Positions 40,345 through 49,931 of a stretch of DNA of 58,897 nt are shown piece by piece. A model generated the notes under the pieces. It was not told the origin of the DNA. It searched no databases and saw only the letters and a list, made by a program, of their open reading frames with translations. Source of the stretch: a virus; IMG/VR virus record IMGVR_UViG_3300042914_000556, positions 1 through 58,897 of that record. One strand, written 5' to 3'. Position 1 is the first letter of the stretch. Every line of letters starts with the position of its first letter. Made by a program: the position numbers and the translations under genes.

Positions 40345-40554
40345 TTATTCCTCCGTATCGTCCTTGCGCGTTACGTCTTTATATATCTGATAAACCTTAT
40401 GGCCGATCAACAACACGGTGTAGATCAACGTCGCCCACAGAACAAGCTCACTAACCTGAATGCCCATGACGGTTGCCAGCGATACAGTCGCTGGTGGGGC
40501 AAGCTTTGCGGTAATAGCTGCAGCGCTTTCAGTCGCTTGATCCGACGAGTTCAT
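40345..40554 (-). CDS. Holin candidate, 69 aa
   Basis: MNSSDQATESAAAITAKLAPPATVS, then a hydrophobic helix (about residues 36-52, LVLWATLIYTVLLIGH) and a charged end, resembling class II-type podovirus holins with an APP-x-x-VS turn. AAGG is seven bases upstream of the ATG at 40554. Its TAA is followed at once by the ATT-start gene. Confidence 0.75.
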   Translation of the reverse strand: MNSSDQATESAAAITAKLAPPATVSLATVMGIQVSELVLWATLIYTVLLIGHKVYQIYKDVTRKDDTEE

Positions 40555-41611
40555 CACTACACCTTTTCCTATAAAACGCTACGTTGGAAACCAACCGCTC
40601 GTCTTCCGGCTCAAGCTCTACAGCAGCTTCACCATACATGAGCGCCTTGTCGTTCAGGCCCAGATTATATGCAGAAACTGCTGCCAAATCGAAGGGTTTT
40701 GGGCCCCATACGGAGGGGTCCATTGTATACACCGCTTGTTTATCTTTGATGGTAAGCGCTCGCTCGGCGGCTGACAAGCATTCTTGCCAATTTGCTTTCG
40801 AGTAATAATACTCTGCTAACTCTACCCAAGGCTCCCGGGTGTTGGGCGCTTCGTCTGCTGCCTTCTTGCGCCATGCGAGTGACTGAGATTCGACCCCCAG
40901 CGCAGCGTAGCTTTTGCCCAATAAGCGCATGGCGTAGCATCGCTCGTTCGGCCAGTTGGCTTTGGGATTGTCGAGATACTTAAACAGCGCCACTACTGCT
41001 TCGCCCCACATGCTGTAGAAGGTCAACTCACGGGCGTAGTAAAACGCGTTGCGTGGGCAGAAGGGGTCTTCAGTTACCGCTAGCTTCAGTAGGTCTAGGT
41101 ACTGCCCACGGCTCTTGGTCGGGTCTGGCAAGTGACGGACAAGTAGTTTGTCTGTGTGGGCGTAGACCTCGGTAATCCGTCCGTCTGGTACAGGGTACTC
41201 ATGCACAGGGTGGTGCCAGTGGTAGCCATGACGGTGGTGGATTTTTTCGTAAAAGAAGGAGATGCCGCAGCCCCAGTCGAACTTATAGCGCAGCCGCGTG
41301 GTGTTCTCTTGCCATACCCGCTCGATTTCTTCACGCCATCCGGGTTCCATTACCTCGTCCAAGTCCAGCGAAATACAGACATCGTATCCCCGGGGAATCA
41401 AGGCCAAAGCAGCGTCGCGAGCACGATCAAAGCGCCAAGGTGACACACAGATATCATGAACAACAGCGCCATTTTGGCGAGCCAGTTCCACTGTTTCATC
41501 GGTAGACCCCGTGTCGGCTATCAACACCAAGTCGGCGTCTTTCGCCGACTCACAGAACCTCTGAACAAACTGTGCTTCGTTCTTACTGATCGCGTATACG
41601 GCTATTTTCAT
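40529..41611 (-). CDS. Family 2 glycosyltransferase with TPR-like tail, 360 aa
   Basis: N-terminal GT-A fold: MKIAVYAISKNEAQFVQRF, IADTGSTDETVELA, then the metal-binding LDLDEV near residue 85. After residue 200 helical repeats (NWQECLSAAERAL, DKALMYGEAAVELEPEDERLV) look like TPR. Probably sugars host or virion surface molecules; beside the tail adhesin genes it could modify the fibre or act in superinfection exclusion. Start ATG 41611 rather than an upstream GTG/TTG. Weak Shine-Dalgarno. Confidence 0.85.
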   Translation of the reverse strand: MKIAVYAISKNEAQFVQRFCESAKDADLVLIADTGSTDETVELARQNGAVVHDICVSPWRFDRARDAALALIPRGYDVCISLDLDEVMEPGWREEIERVWQENTTRLRYKFDWGCGISFFYEKIHHRHGYHWHHPVHEYPVPDGRITEVYAHTDKLLVRHLPDPTKSRGQYLDLLKLAVTEDPFCPRNAFYYARELTFYSMWGEAVVALFKYLDNPKANWPNERCYAMRLLGKSYAALGVESQSLAWRKKAADEAPNTREPWVELAEYYYSKANWQECLSAAERALTIKDKQAVYTMDPSVWGPKPFDLAAVSAYNLGLNDKALMYGEAAVELEPEDERLVSNVAFYRKRCSDELVGSSD

Positions 41612-41618
41612 AATGTTT

Positions 41619-43694
41619 TTAGAAAGTGATTGAGCCAGAACCAGTCCACGTATAGATACGATACCCACCAGAGGTTGTCACTGTTGGGCTTCCTGTCGTA
41701 GCAGAAGCAAAGTTATAAATGTCTTGATAACGAATGATGACAACACCGGAACCGCCAGCCTTACCACCTTGGTTATTTCCACCGCCGCCACCGCCACCGC
41801 CCGTATTCGCGGTGCCCAATACAGAAGCAGTTGATCCAGCACCTTTACCGCCTCCACCAGCACCACCAGCACCTTCAGTACCCGTAGCAGCACCGCCGCC
41901 ACCGCCGCCAGCGTAAGTTACTGAGGAACCAGAGATAGCTGAGGCTGTGCCAGCACCGCCGACACCGCCGACACCGTTTGTCGCAGTCGCACCAACAGCG
42001 CTTGCTCCGCCGCCACCGCCGCCATAACCGTTCGATCCGTTACTAAATGCGTTGCCACCATTGCTGCCCTGTGATGGAGATACCGATGGGGTGTTACCAG
42101 AGCCACCGTTGCTTGCACCTGCCGAACCTGCCGAACCACCACCGCCAGAGCCCCCGTTACCGCCCAAAGTAGTTCTTGCGTCAGACCCAAGACCACCGCC
42201 TGCTGATGTAATTGAGCTAAAGACAGAGTTCGAACCAGCAGTGTTAATAGCACCGCCGCCGCCCACAGTGACTGTCAGCGCTGACCCAGATGCAACTTCT
42301 AGTGTGCCTGTTCTAAAACCACCAGCACCGCCACCGCCATGGCCTTGAGTGCCTGTCGATGAACCGCCGCCACCGCCACCGCCGCCGATGACTAAATACT
42401 CGACTGAAGTAGGTGATGGTAATAAAGGTGTTGTTGAAGAAGTATAAGTGGTATTCGCGATAGTAAAACTAGTAGCAGCGCTTGTACCTCCTAAGTTACT
42501 AGCAGTAAAACTACTATTTGATAAAGTATAGGTCGTTGGTGATAGGCTAGCAGAAGTTGTGCTGTACGATACAGACACTCCACCGACTGTATAAGTTCCT
42601 GTTAAAGACCCGTCAGAAGGAAATTTTATAAACCCGATATTTCTTAAACTAGACTCCGTTATCGCGCCAGTAGCGTAATAGTTATTAGCAGCATCGGTGG
42701 AAAAAGTTATGTCAGCCGCAGGGGCAATTCTCGCCCACTGTACAGCACCACTAGGATTAAGTTTAATTACTCTGGCGCCAAATGCTATTATTGGATTGCC
42801 CGTTGAATCTAAATATACTCCACACTCACCACTAAAGCCGCTCAAAGTATATTGCCATACAAAGTTACCAGAAGAATCTAATTTTCCAACCCACGGTGTG
42901 TTATTCGCAGTTCCAGAAATATAAATATTGCCAGATGAATCTACTGGGCACGCGTTTAAGTTTGTGGTGGTAGAAAGAACATTACTTTGTTTCTGGAATA
43001 AAATTGTGCCGTTAGTAGCGTTTATTTTTATGATAAAGAACACATTAGTAGGCCCGCGCCCACAAAGATAAAGATTTCCAGAACTGTCGGTGGATACTCC
43101 GGTAGCAGCACAAGTATTAGCTGATGTGTAGTAATAGTTAAATATTAAAGTACCAGAAGAATTCCACCCTACTAAAAAAGGGGTGCTTGGCGTCGTAAAA
43201 GCAATGCCCGCTACATAAACATTTTCATTGCTGTCTAGAGCCAATGAGTATGCTTCTAGTTCAATCGCTGATAAGCCTATCTGCCGTTCCCATAAAATAT
43301 TTCCAGCCGGACTCATTTTTACAACACACGCTTTGTTAATATTGCCGGGGGCAATACCAAACCCAATGTACAAATTTCCGCTAGGGCCGATAGCTATTGT
43401 TTTATACGCCCCAGAAGTAACATAACTAAAAACTCCGTCGCCTAACCGCTTTTGCCACTGTAGTACACCGTTTTTATTGTACTTAGATACGCCTATCCAT
43501 TGAACACCACTTGGGCGGACAGAAGAAAATACATATATATTATAGTCACTGTCTACAACCGCCGATCTACCAAATTCTGTTTCGCCAGAAGAGCCTAGCA
43601 TCCCTATGAATTTCGCCCCAGAATCAATAAACGGTAACGAAATCATGCCGAAGCCACTAGCTGATGCTGCCCCCCTTGTGCTTAGCAATGGCAT
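41619..43694 (-). CDS. Tail adhesin: beta-propeller plus glycine-rich domain, 691 aa
   Basis: Residues about 30-340 hold repeats of the SBBP/PQQ kind (DSSGNLYLCG, DSNENVYVAG, DSSGNIYISG) that should form a beta-propeller. The C-terminal 270 residues are a polyglycine module (VEYLVIGGGGGGGG...) as in phage adhesins such as gp38-type. Likely receptor-binding protein. AAGGG lies before the ATG. The C-terminal module is shared with the fibre at 44820. Confidence 0.75.
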   Translation of the reverse strand: MPLLSTRGAASASGFGMISLPFIDSGAKFIGMLGSSGETEFGRSAVVDSDYNIYVFSSVRPSGVQWIGVSKYNKNGVLQWQKRLGDGVFSYVTSGAYKTIAIGPSGNLYIGFGIAPGNINKACVVKMSPAGNILWERQIGLSAIELEAYSLALDSNENVYVAGIAFTTPSTPFLVGWNSSGTLIFNYYYTSANTCAATGVSTDSSGNLYLCGRGPTNVFFIIKINATNGTILFQKQSNVLSTTTNLNACPVDSSGNIYISGTANNTPWVGKLDSSGNFVWQYTLSGFSGECGVYLDSTGNPIIAFGARVIKLNPSGAVQWARIAPAADITFSTDAANNYYATGAITESSLRNIGFIKFPSDGSLTGTYTVGGVSVSYSTTSASLSPTTYTLSNSSFTASNLGGTSAATSFTIANTTYTSSTTPLLPSPTSVEYLVIGGGGGGGGSSTGTQGHGGGGAGGFRTGTLEVASGSALTVTVGGGGAINTAGSNSVFSSITSAGGGLGSDARTTLGGNGGSGGGGSAGSAGASNGGSGNTPSVSPSQGSNGGNAFSNGSNGYGGGGGGASAVGATATNGVGGVGGAGTASAISGSSVTYAGGGGGGAATGTEGAGGAGGGGKGAGSTASVLGTANTGGGGGGGGNNQGGKAGGSGVVIIRYQDIYNFASATTGSPTVTTSGGYRIYTWTGSGSITF

Positions 43695-43703
43695 ATCACA
43701 CCC

Positions 43704-44207
43704 TTAAGCAAACTTAACTTGTGAAGCAAACACAGTGAACGTAGCGTTCGCTGTTTTAATAATTGTGTATGAGTACACATCAATACTACTTGCATTACCC
43801 GCGCTGGGGGCTGCACCGTTTTGCCATTTTGGTGTAACGGATGAACCATCGACTTGAACTGCGTTGTTAAAGTACGCAGTAGTTCCTTGCGTCACCATGA
43901 ATACGACAGTAACAGACTGGCCTGTAGATAGTGCGGTGTTCAAACTTGTGCCACTCGACGCGCGAAAGTTCACCGTCCAGTTCGCCGAAGCGTTACTGGT
44001 GTAGTACAGAACAGATTGCGTGGTTACATCGTAATTGATCGTTCCAGTGGCAGCAGTAGCAGACACAGTTACCGTCTCTGCCGCGTCGTTGAACACGACG
44101 GCTATCTTGCTAGACGAACCAATATACGACTGTTTCCCCGTGTAGCTATTATCCGCAGTTGATGTGAGGATGTTAGACGGGGAAATAATTTGTGTCAGTG
44201 TGGACAT
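43704..44207 (-). CDS. Conserved virion-associated protein, 167 aa
   Basis: Beta-rich, Ser/Thr-rich protein (MSTLTQIISPSNILTSTADN) of a type common in phage fibre regions. Secreted-type composition but no signal peptide. Probably a fibre-attached or capsid-exposed protein. Starts after a three-base gap from the next upstream gene. Confidence 0.6.
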   Translation of the reverse strand: MSTLTQIISPSNILTSTADNSYTGKQSYIGSSSKIAVVFNDAAETVTVSATAATGTINYDVTTQSVLYYTSNASANWTVNFRASSGTSLNTALSTGQSVTVVFMVTQGTTAYFNNAVQVDGSSVTPKWQNGAAPSAGNASSIDVYSYTIIKTANATFTVFASQVKFA

Positions 44208-44210
44208 GGT

Positions 44211-44570
44211 TTACTCCATTTCAACCCACGATGTCGTTGGTTCATCCCATGAGTACATCTTGCCGTCGGTCGGCATTGCAACAGGCGCGATCCACTGGCA
44301 AGTATCTTCAACCAGTACCCATGAAGGATATGGCTGTGGTGGGATGAAAGCATCACGCTGTGCGTCGTAAGTAAAGCCGATACCAGCGTAGTTCTTCCGC
44401 ATGTTGCCGTTGTAGCTGGTCTGTTTCCACGTGCCACCAAACAAACGCTCGCAGAACGCTGCGCCGATATGTTCTTTCTCAACACCATCAGCATCAGAAG
44501 TATCTGCGTTACCAACCACAATCACACGCAACACTACATTGTTTGCGTCAAGTTCAGCAAAGTGTGCCAT
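44211..44570 (-). CDS. Conserved phage virion protein, 119 aa
   Basis: MAHFAELDANNVVLRVIVV, TWKQTSYNGNMRKNYAGIGFTYD and AFIPPQPYPSWVL are a well-known pattern in phage structural regions, especially aquatic phages. Function unproven; likely fibre associated. Overlaps the upstream gene's end. Confidence 0.75.
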   Translation of the reverse strand: MAHFAELDANNVVLRVIVVGNADTSDADGVEKEHIGAAFCERLFGGTWKQTSYNGNMRKNYAGIGFTYDAQRDAFIPPQPYPSWVLVEDTCQWIAPVAMPTDGKMYSWDEPTTSWVEME

Positions 44571-44817
44571 CTATAGCCTCCTCAAATTCTTTCTCTGCAA
44601 CGCCCATCGCTTCCAACTGTTCTGGCAACCAAATGGTCGGGATGTTGTCCTCAAACTCTTTGATCTTTTCCATCACCCAATACACTTCTTCCATTGATGG
44701 GCATGGACGAGGATCATCCCAACGAGTAAAGGTGTTGTTGGAAATCTCCCATTTAGCACCGGGGCGCAGCATCTGCATCGCTACGTCAATGCCGTAGAAC
44801 CTGTAGATTTTCTTCAT
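44554..44817 (-). CDS. Small phage protein, 87 aa
   Basis: MKKIYRFYGIDVAMQML and RWDDPRPCPSMEEVYWVMEKIKEFE, a conserved-looking pattern of unknown role that accompanies the neighbouring 119-aa protein. Overlaps it by 17 bases. Confidence 0.65.
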   Translation of the reverse strand: MKKIYRFYGIDVAMQMLRPGAKWEISNNTFTRWDDPRPCPSMEEVYWVMEKIKEFEDNIPTIWLPEQLEAMGVAEKEFEEAIDGTLC

Positions 44818-44819
44818 AG

Positions 44820-46556
44820 CTATACGTTGAGTTTGATAATTACGATGCCAGAGCCACCTGCGCCGCCACTAACAGTTTGACCTAATCTAGTGCCGCCACC
44901 GCCGCCGCCACCTGTGTTAGCTGTTCCGTTAGAGCCGTTTCCGCCTCCACTGCTGCCAAGGTTTACGCCACCAGCACCGCCACCGCCAGAACCACCAGCC
45001 CCTCCACTAATATTTACATAAACTCCAGTGTATGCACCGCCGCCACCGCCGCCAGCGTAAGTTACTGAGGAACCACTAATGCTCGAAGAAGAACCATTAC
45101 CTCCAGAGCCACCAGTTGTGGTAGTGCCATTACCCCCTGTTGCAGACGCTCCACCGCCACCGCCGCCGCCAGCGTCTAGACCAGCGCCATTACCGCCGTT
45201 ATTACCCTGTGACGGTGTTGTCGATGGAGTATTTCCAGCTCCACCGGGGCGCGCACTTCCCGCCCAATCAGAGCCACCACCACCAGAACCTCCAGAACCT
45301 GCTGTGTTGGCATTTGCACCGCCGCCGCCGCCGCCGCCATTAGAGGTGATGGTAGAAAATACCGAATTGGTTCCAGATGTTCCTACGGTTTCCGTATTAC
45401 TAGCAGGCCCAGCACCTGCTCCACCGCCACCCACAGTGATCGTGTAGGTGGTTCCAGCAGTAACACTTAATCCAGTGCCAGTTCTAAACCCGCCACCGCC
45501 GCCGCCACCAAACAAAGCTGCCCCGCCGCCGCCACCAGCCACAACCAGATAATCAACACTAGTCACGCCTGTCGGGCATGTCCAACGAGATGAGGCTGTG
45601 AAAGAAAGTACATTGTTGGCTGGCACTGAGTATTTAATGATGACGATGCCAGAGCCACCACTTCTGCCTTCGCTTGAAATGCCGGTATTGTCCCCGCCGC
45701 CGCCGCCACCGCCACCTCTATTGGTAGTGCCAGCTACTGACGCAATCGCCGTAGGCGTTGCGACGCCACCTGATCCGCCACCGCCTTCTCCACCAGTTGC
45801 TGCCGTACTTGAACCCCCGTAAGCACCGCCACCGCCACCGCCAGCGTAAGTTACTGAGGAACCAGAAATAGATGACGCTGTTCCGTTGCCACCATTCCCT
45901 AGCGTAGTACCACCATTTGACCCAACAGATGACGCTCCGCCACCGCCGCCGCCAGAATAAGGCGGCGAGTAAGCACTCGTCATACTGCCGCCGTTGCTTC
46001 CTTGAGAGGGGCTTGTACTAGGTGAATTACCAATACCTCCTGCCGAAGAAGTGCCGCTTACTGCAGCGCCACCGCCGCCTGATCCGCCACTCAATCCATT
46101 GTAGTTACCCGTTCCCCCGTTGAATGTTCCACCGCCGCCGCCGCCAGTTGATGTGATCGTAGAAAAAACAGAATCACTTCCGTTGTTTCCTCTTGCGGCA
46201 GTGTTGCCAGCTACTGCTGCCCCGCCTGCGCCAACGGTAATCGTATATGTTGTCCCAGCCGTTACAGATAAAGATGTACCTGTGCGGAATCCTCCTGCAC
46301 CGCCGCCGCCAGCTTGATAGCCGGGACCGCCACTTCCTCCACCAGCGACAACAAGGTAGTCAACGGCAGTCACACCCGCTGGACATGTCCACGAGCCTGA
46401 TGTTGTGAATGTCTCAATAATTATGAAAGCTGGTGGGAGAGGCCAAACCCCCGCTCCTTGCGCTTGTTGCGCGTACACAAGCGACCAAACCCCCGACGCT
46501 AATAACGTCGTAGGTAAGTTTAATGGCCCTATACGTCCGCCATTCCCGCGATTCAT
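44820..46556 (-). CDS. Glycine-rich tail fibre with two repeated modules, 578 aa
   Basis: Starts MNRGNGGRIGP at 46556 (TAATG overlap with the previous stop, GGAG eight bases upstream). Two copies of a module (W-T-C-P-[AT]-G-V-T, then VDYLVVAGGGGGG, AGGFRTGTSLSV, TYTITVG) fill residues about 50-305 and 310-575, very rich in Gly. Related to the adhesin domain at 41619-43694. Probable exposed receptor-binding fibre. Confidence 0.75.
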   Translation of the reverse strand: MNRGNGGRIGPLNLPTTLLASGVWSLVYAQQAQGAGVWPLPPAFIIIETFTTSGSWTCPAGVTAVDYLVVAGGGSGGPGYQAGGGGAGGFRTGTSLSVTAGTTYTITVGAGGAAVAGNTAARGNNGSDSVFSTITSTGGGGGGTFNGGTGNYNGLSGGSGGGGAAVSGTSSAGGIGNSPSTSPSQGSNGGSMTSAYSPPYSGGGGGGASSVGSNGGTTLGNGGNGTASSISGSSVTYAGGGGGGAYGGSSTAATGGEGGGGSGGVATPTAIASVAGTTNRGGGGGGGGDNTGISSEGRSGGSGIVIIKYSVPANNVLSFTASSRWTCPTGVTSVDYLVVAGGGGGAALFGGGGGGGFRTGTGLSVTAGTTYTITVGGGGAGAGPASNTETVGTSGTNSVFSTITSNGGGGGGGANANTAGSGGSGGGGSDWAGSARPGGAGNTPSTTPSQGNNGGNGAGLDAGGGGGGGASATGGNGTTTTGGSGGNGSSSSISGSSVTYAGGGGGGAYTGVYVNISGGAGGSGGGGAGGVNLGSSGGGNGSNGTANTGGGGGGGTRLGQTVSGGAGGSGIVIIKLNV

Positions 46557-46909
46557 TAGCTGATCTCCTCGTAGCTGCAAACGGCTTCGAGATCATTGGC
46601 GGCACTCGCAGTTAGTCGCAAGCTATCGCCTTCTTCAAGGTAAATCGCCTTGCTAATAACATCAAGTACTGCGTCCGCAGGGACAACAACGGTACTAACA
46701 ATTTTGTAAGCAGTAGAGCTTCTGAAAAAATCAACGGTAACCTCAGCAGAGTTAGTTCCGTCTATGTTGCTGACGTAAAGTGCGTTGACCTTAAATACCT
46801 TGTTACTGCCGCCGCTATTTGTGACAATCGCAGTGGCAGATGTTCCGACGGCTTGTACAGCAGTCTTGCCCGTGATGGTTGTGACGTTGACGATATTAGG
46901 CGCTGCCAT
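46556..46909 (-). CDS. Conserved phage protein, 117 aa
   Basis: Beta-rich protein MAAPNIVNVTTITGKTAVQAVG with SNIDGTNSAEVTVDFF and YLEEGDSLRLTAS, a pattern of small virion-associated proteins. Stop overlaps the start of the glycine-rich fibre. Confidence 0.65.
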   Translation of the reverse strand: MAAPNIVNVTTITGKTAVQAVGTSATAIVTNSGGSNKVFKVNALYVSNIDGTNSAEVTVDFFRSSTAYKIVSTVVVPADAVLDVISKAIYLEEGDSLRLTASAANDLEAVCSYEEIS

Positions 46910-46911
46910 AG

Positions 46912-48954
46912 TTAACCTCCGAAGACAATTGCCATTGCTATGGCTTTACCAGTATTGATCCCAGCTTGCCCACCATTGCCACCTACTTGTGCGTAAGCTT
47001 CCCAAGTCGTGCCGTCGTATACAAGCTGTACACTTACCCCGTTGATATTACAAATCAAGTCTTCCGCTAGCCCTGCAATGGTAGCTCCGTTCCTAGCGAT
47101 TGTCAGATTATTTGTGCCCCACACACCACCAGCATCAGCTATAGCTACTAGCGCCCCAGTAGGCGGGCTAGCGGGAAGCGTTACTGTAAATGCTCCAGCC
47201 GTGGTATCAGCTAACACACCCTCATTATTATTTGCGGTGTAGTTAGTAGTCCTATAAACATATTGCAGGGCGTTACCCGTAGGGCCGGTCGGACCTGCTG
47301 TCCCATTAGTACCTGTTGGGCCAGTTGGGCCTGCTGCACCATTCGCACCATTTGCGCCAGTTGGGCCTGTTGGTCCTACTGCACCGGCTGCACCACTAGT
47401 ACCTGTTGGGCCAGTTGGACCTGCTGCACCTGCGTTACCTTGCGCACCAGTAGGACCAGTAGGGCCTGCTACACCTTGATCACCTTGTATACCTTGTACG
47501 CCTTGAGGACCAGTTGGACCTACGGCACCTTGAGTACCTTGCGCACCAGTTGGACCAGTTGGGCCTGCTGCGCCTGCGTCACCTTGTGCACCAGTGGGAC
47601 CTGTCGGACCTGCTACACCTTGAGTACCCTGCGCACCAGTTGGGCCAGTAGGACCGGCTACGCCTTGTACACCCTGTATACCTTGTGGGCCTTGTGGGCC
47701 AGTAGGCCCTGCTGAACCTGAATCTCCTTGCGCACCGGTGGGACCTGTTGGTCCTACATTACCTTGTGGACCAGTTGGGCCTGCTACCGTGCTTGCTGCG
47801 CCAGTTGGACCTGTAGCGCCAGCGGGACCTGTTGGACCAGCTACACCAACAGACTGTAAAACGACAATTAGCTGATGGTTGTTCGAGAAATTAGTTGTGC
47901 CTACGCCACCAGAAGTTGTCAACGTAACTGGCAAAGTTACATAGCTATTAGTAACTACCGTCGGTGGGGCGTTTACTTGCCATTTTTGGTAGTTCGCAGA
48001 ATTATTTCTATCCTGAAGAACTACCGTGTCGCCTGTCTTTATAAACTCCAAGAAGACATCAATATCTAAGCCACCTTGTTCTAAGTGACTTAGCGTTATC
48101 TGTGTCGCAGATATCTGTGTTGCGTTATTCCAATATAGATGCCCATTAGTCGGCACCCCGCTTGTTTGAGTTGTGTCTGCTTGATATTCGTAAAAGCTAG
48201 ACGATTGTCCATCAGCGCCTTGCGCACCTGTCGGGCCTGTAGGTCCTGCTGAACCTGCATTACCTTGCGCACCTGTTGGGCCCGTAGGACCTGCGGTTGT
48301 GCTCGCCGCCCCAGTAGGGCCTGTAGGACCAGAACCTGTTGGGCCGACATCACCTTGCGCCCCCTGTACGCCTTGAGGACCAGTTGGACCAGCGCTGCCT
48401 TGATCACCTTGAGGACCTGTTGGACCAGTTGGGCCAGCAACATTAGACGCCGCGCCTGTCGGGCCTGTTGGGCCAGAACCTGTAGGACCTACCGCACCAG
48501 CAGCACCTGTCGGACCTGTAGGGCCAGCAGCACCAGCGGTGCCTTGAACACCCTGTATACCCTGTACGCCTTGTGGACCTGTTGGACCAGCGACGTTAGA
48601 TGCCGCACCTGTAGGACCAGTGGGTCCAGTTGTACCAGAAGTACCAGAAGTACCAGTAGGCCCTGTTGGGCCTGTAGGACCATCTAAACCAATGTACCCG
48701 GGGGAACCAGTAGGGCCAGTAGGACCAGCGACGTTAGAAGCAGCGCCAGTGGGGCCCGTTGGGCCTGTTAGACCAGTAGCACCAGTAGGGCCTGTAGCAC
48801 CTAAAGAACCAGTCGGGCCGGTAGGACCACTAGCAGGGCCAGTAGGACCAGCCGAACCCGCAGGGCCTGTAGGACCAACTGCACCTTGAGGGCCTTGTTG
48901 GATAAGCTCAATTACGTCGCTAGACGATGAAACAACTACTTGTATCTGGCTCAT
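46912..48954 (-). CDS. Collagen-like tail fibre, 680 aa
   Basis: Long Gly-x-y repeats (G-P-T-G-P-T-G and G-A-Q-G) occupy about residues 17-245 and 365-555. A globular part (245-365) interrupts, and a C-terminal globular head (558-680) follows. Collagen-like triple helices give stiff trimeric fibres. Internal repeats on DNA level could recombine. Product probably trimeric and exposed. Confidence 0.85.
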   Translation of the reverse strand: MSQIQVVVSSSSDVIELIQQGPQGAVGPTGPAGSAGPTGPASGPTGPTGSLGATGPTGATGLTGPTGPTGAASNVAGPTGPTGSPGYIGLDGPTGPTGPTGTSGTSGTTGPTGPTGAASNVAGPTGPQGVQGIQGVQGTAGAAGPTGPTGAAGAVGPTGSGPTGPTGAASNVAGPTGPTGPQGDQGSAGPTGPQGVQGAQGDVGPTGSGPTGPTGAASTTAGPTGPTGAQGNAGSAGPTGPTGAQGADGQSSSFYEYQADTTQTSGVPTNGHLYWNNATQISATQITLSHLEQGGLDIDVFLEFIKTGDTVVLQDRNNSANYQKWQVNAPPTVVTNSYVTLPVTLTTSGGVGTTNFSNNHQLIVVLQSVGVAGPTGPAGATGPTGAASTVAGPTGPQGNVGPTGPTGAQGDSGSAGPTGPQGPQGIQGVQGVAGPTGPTGAQGTQGVAGPTGPTGAQGDAGAAGPTGPTGAQGTQGAVGPTGPQGVQGIQGDQGVAGPTGPTGAQGNAGAAGPTGPTGTSGAAGAVGPTGPTGANGANGAAGPTGPTGTNGTAGPTGPTGNALQYVYRTTNYTANNNEGVLADTTAGAFTVTLPASPPTGALVAIADAGGVWGTNNLTIARNGATIAGLAEDLICNINGVSVQLVYDGTTWEAYAQVGGNGGQAGINTGKAIAMAIVFGG

Positions 48955-48962
48955 GGCTGTTC

Positions 48963-49313
48963 CTATCGAGTTACTTCCTTGCTTATCTCAACTTGACCTT
49001 CAAGTAGTCGAGTAACCACACCAGTTGGGGAAATAACTTCCAAATCATATACACCGCAAAAAGTAGTTAGCGCGGCAGTATCTGTCGCAGATACTAACAA
49101 AGTTATTAGCCCGTTAGACCCACCGACCGTAATTCTTCCGTTCTCAGTGGTCAACGCCAAAATAACGTCTGAAGAAGATATAGTCTTACGTATCTGCATA
49201 CGCGCGGTGTACCCAGTTACATTGACCGCTACCCCAGCCGAGTCTTTCCAAACAAGGGGCTGATTGAATGTAGCGCCTTGCTCTATATAAAAATCGTAAA
49301 AACCAGCCGACAT
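48963..49313 (-). CDS. Conserved virion protein, 116 aa
   Basis: [24 protein letters not shown] and [16 protein letters not shown] are a common phage pattern of small beta-rich proteins at fibre attachment (BppU-type N-terminal domain). A role at the fibre base is likely. Confidence 0.7.
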   Translation of the reverse strand: MSAGFYDFYIEQGATFNQPLVWKDSAGVAVNVTGYTARMQIRKTISSSDVILALTTENGRITVGGSNGLITLLVSATDTAALTTFCGVYDLEVISPTGVVTRLLEGQVEISKEVTR

Positions 49314-49322
49314 GGCAGCTCC

Positions 49323-49931
49323 TTAAAACGGTCGCATGCGCACATGCAACTGCACATTTCTGTAATCGCGAATCCGCGCGTTGGTTACCGCCTGTTCATA
49401 CAAGCCTTTGTGCATTGCGGCTTGTTCTGTGTTTGTCCACTCTTTATTAGGGGTACGAGTTATACGATAAATCGCCCCGCTAACAAACGCGTCTGCCCAG
49501 CGCTGGTATACAAAACTTGGTATGCCTCGCGCGGTGCGCGATGGCTTTAGCACTAACCGAACAGTTAACGGCAAAGCCGTATCTGGTATGGGGAACAGCC
49601 GAATTTGTGTTTCTTGTACAATCCAAAAATGTGTAGGTTGCCCTGTGCGGGATAAATCTTCTGGATTGATAAGACGTTCGTCCGTGTGCTCTATATTGAT
49701 GTTATCAACTTTAGCCCACAACACAGACTCGACAACAGCACAATCAGTGATGTCGTATAACGCTTGGTTTACAACAGTATTCTGCGAAACTAAGTCTTCC
49801 CGCCATAATTGAGTGCGCGAGAAAAAATCTTCTGCTACCGCTGCTAATTCGCGGTTAATGATCTCAAGCGGGCACCCGGGGATATCAGGTGTAATTAGCG
49901 GGTGGAGTGCCTCCCAATAGACAGTCGCCAT
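49323..49931 (-). CDS. Phage structural protein, adaptor-like, 202 aa
   Basis: MATVYWEALHPLITPDIPGCPLEII followed by helical and beta parts (RLFPIPDTALPLTVRLVLKPSR). The gene follows the DUF6682-type adaptor by TAATG, the usual place of a second adaptor or tail-completion protein. Assignment is positional. Confidence 0.65.
   Translation of the reverse strand: MATVYWEALHPLITPDIPGCPLEIINRELAAVAEDFFSRTQLWREDLVSQNTVVNQALYDITDCAVVESVLWAKVDNINIEHTDERLINPEDLSRTGQPTHFWIVQETQIRLFPIPDTALPLTVRLVLKPSRTARGIPSFVYQRWADAFVSGAIYRITRTPNKEWTNTEQAAMHKGLYEQAVTNARIRDYRNVQLHVRMRPF

Noticed and set aside
45079-45447. + strand Pro-rich ORF of 122 codons
   Set aside because: Poly-Pro arises by antisense reading of the poly-Gly fibre codons; no start signal.
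46912-46940. Diversity-generating retroelement acting on the fibres
   Set aside because: No reverse transcriptase gene or template/variable repeat pair was found.
46912-48954. CRISPR-like repeat array
   Set aside because: The repeats are Gly-x-y codons of a collagen-like fibre, in frame over the whole gene, without unique spacers.
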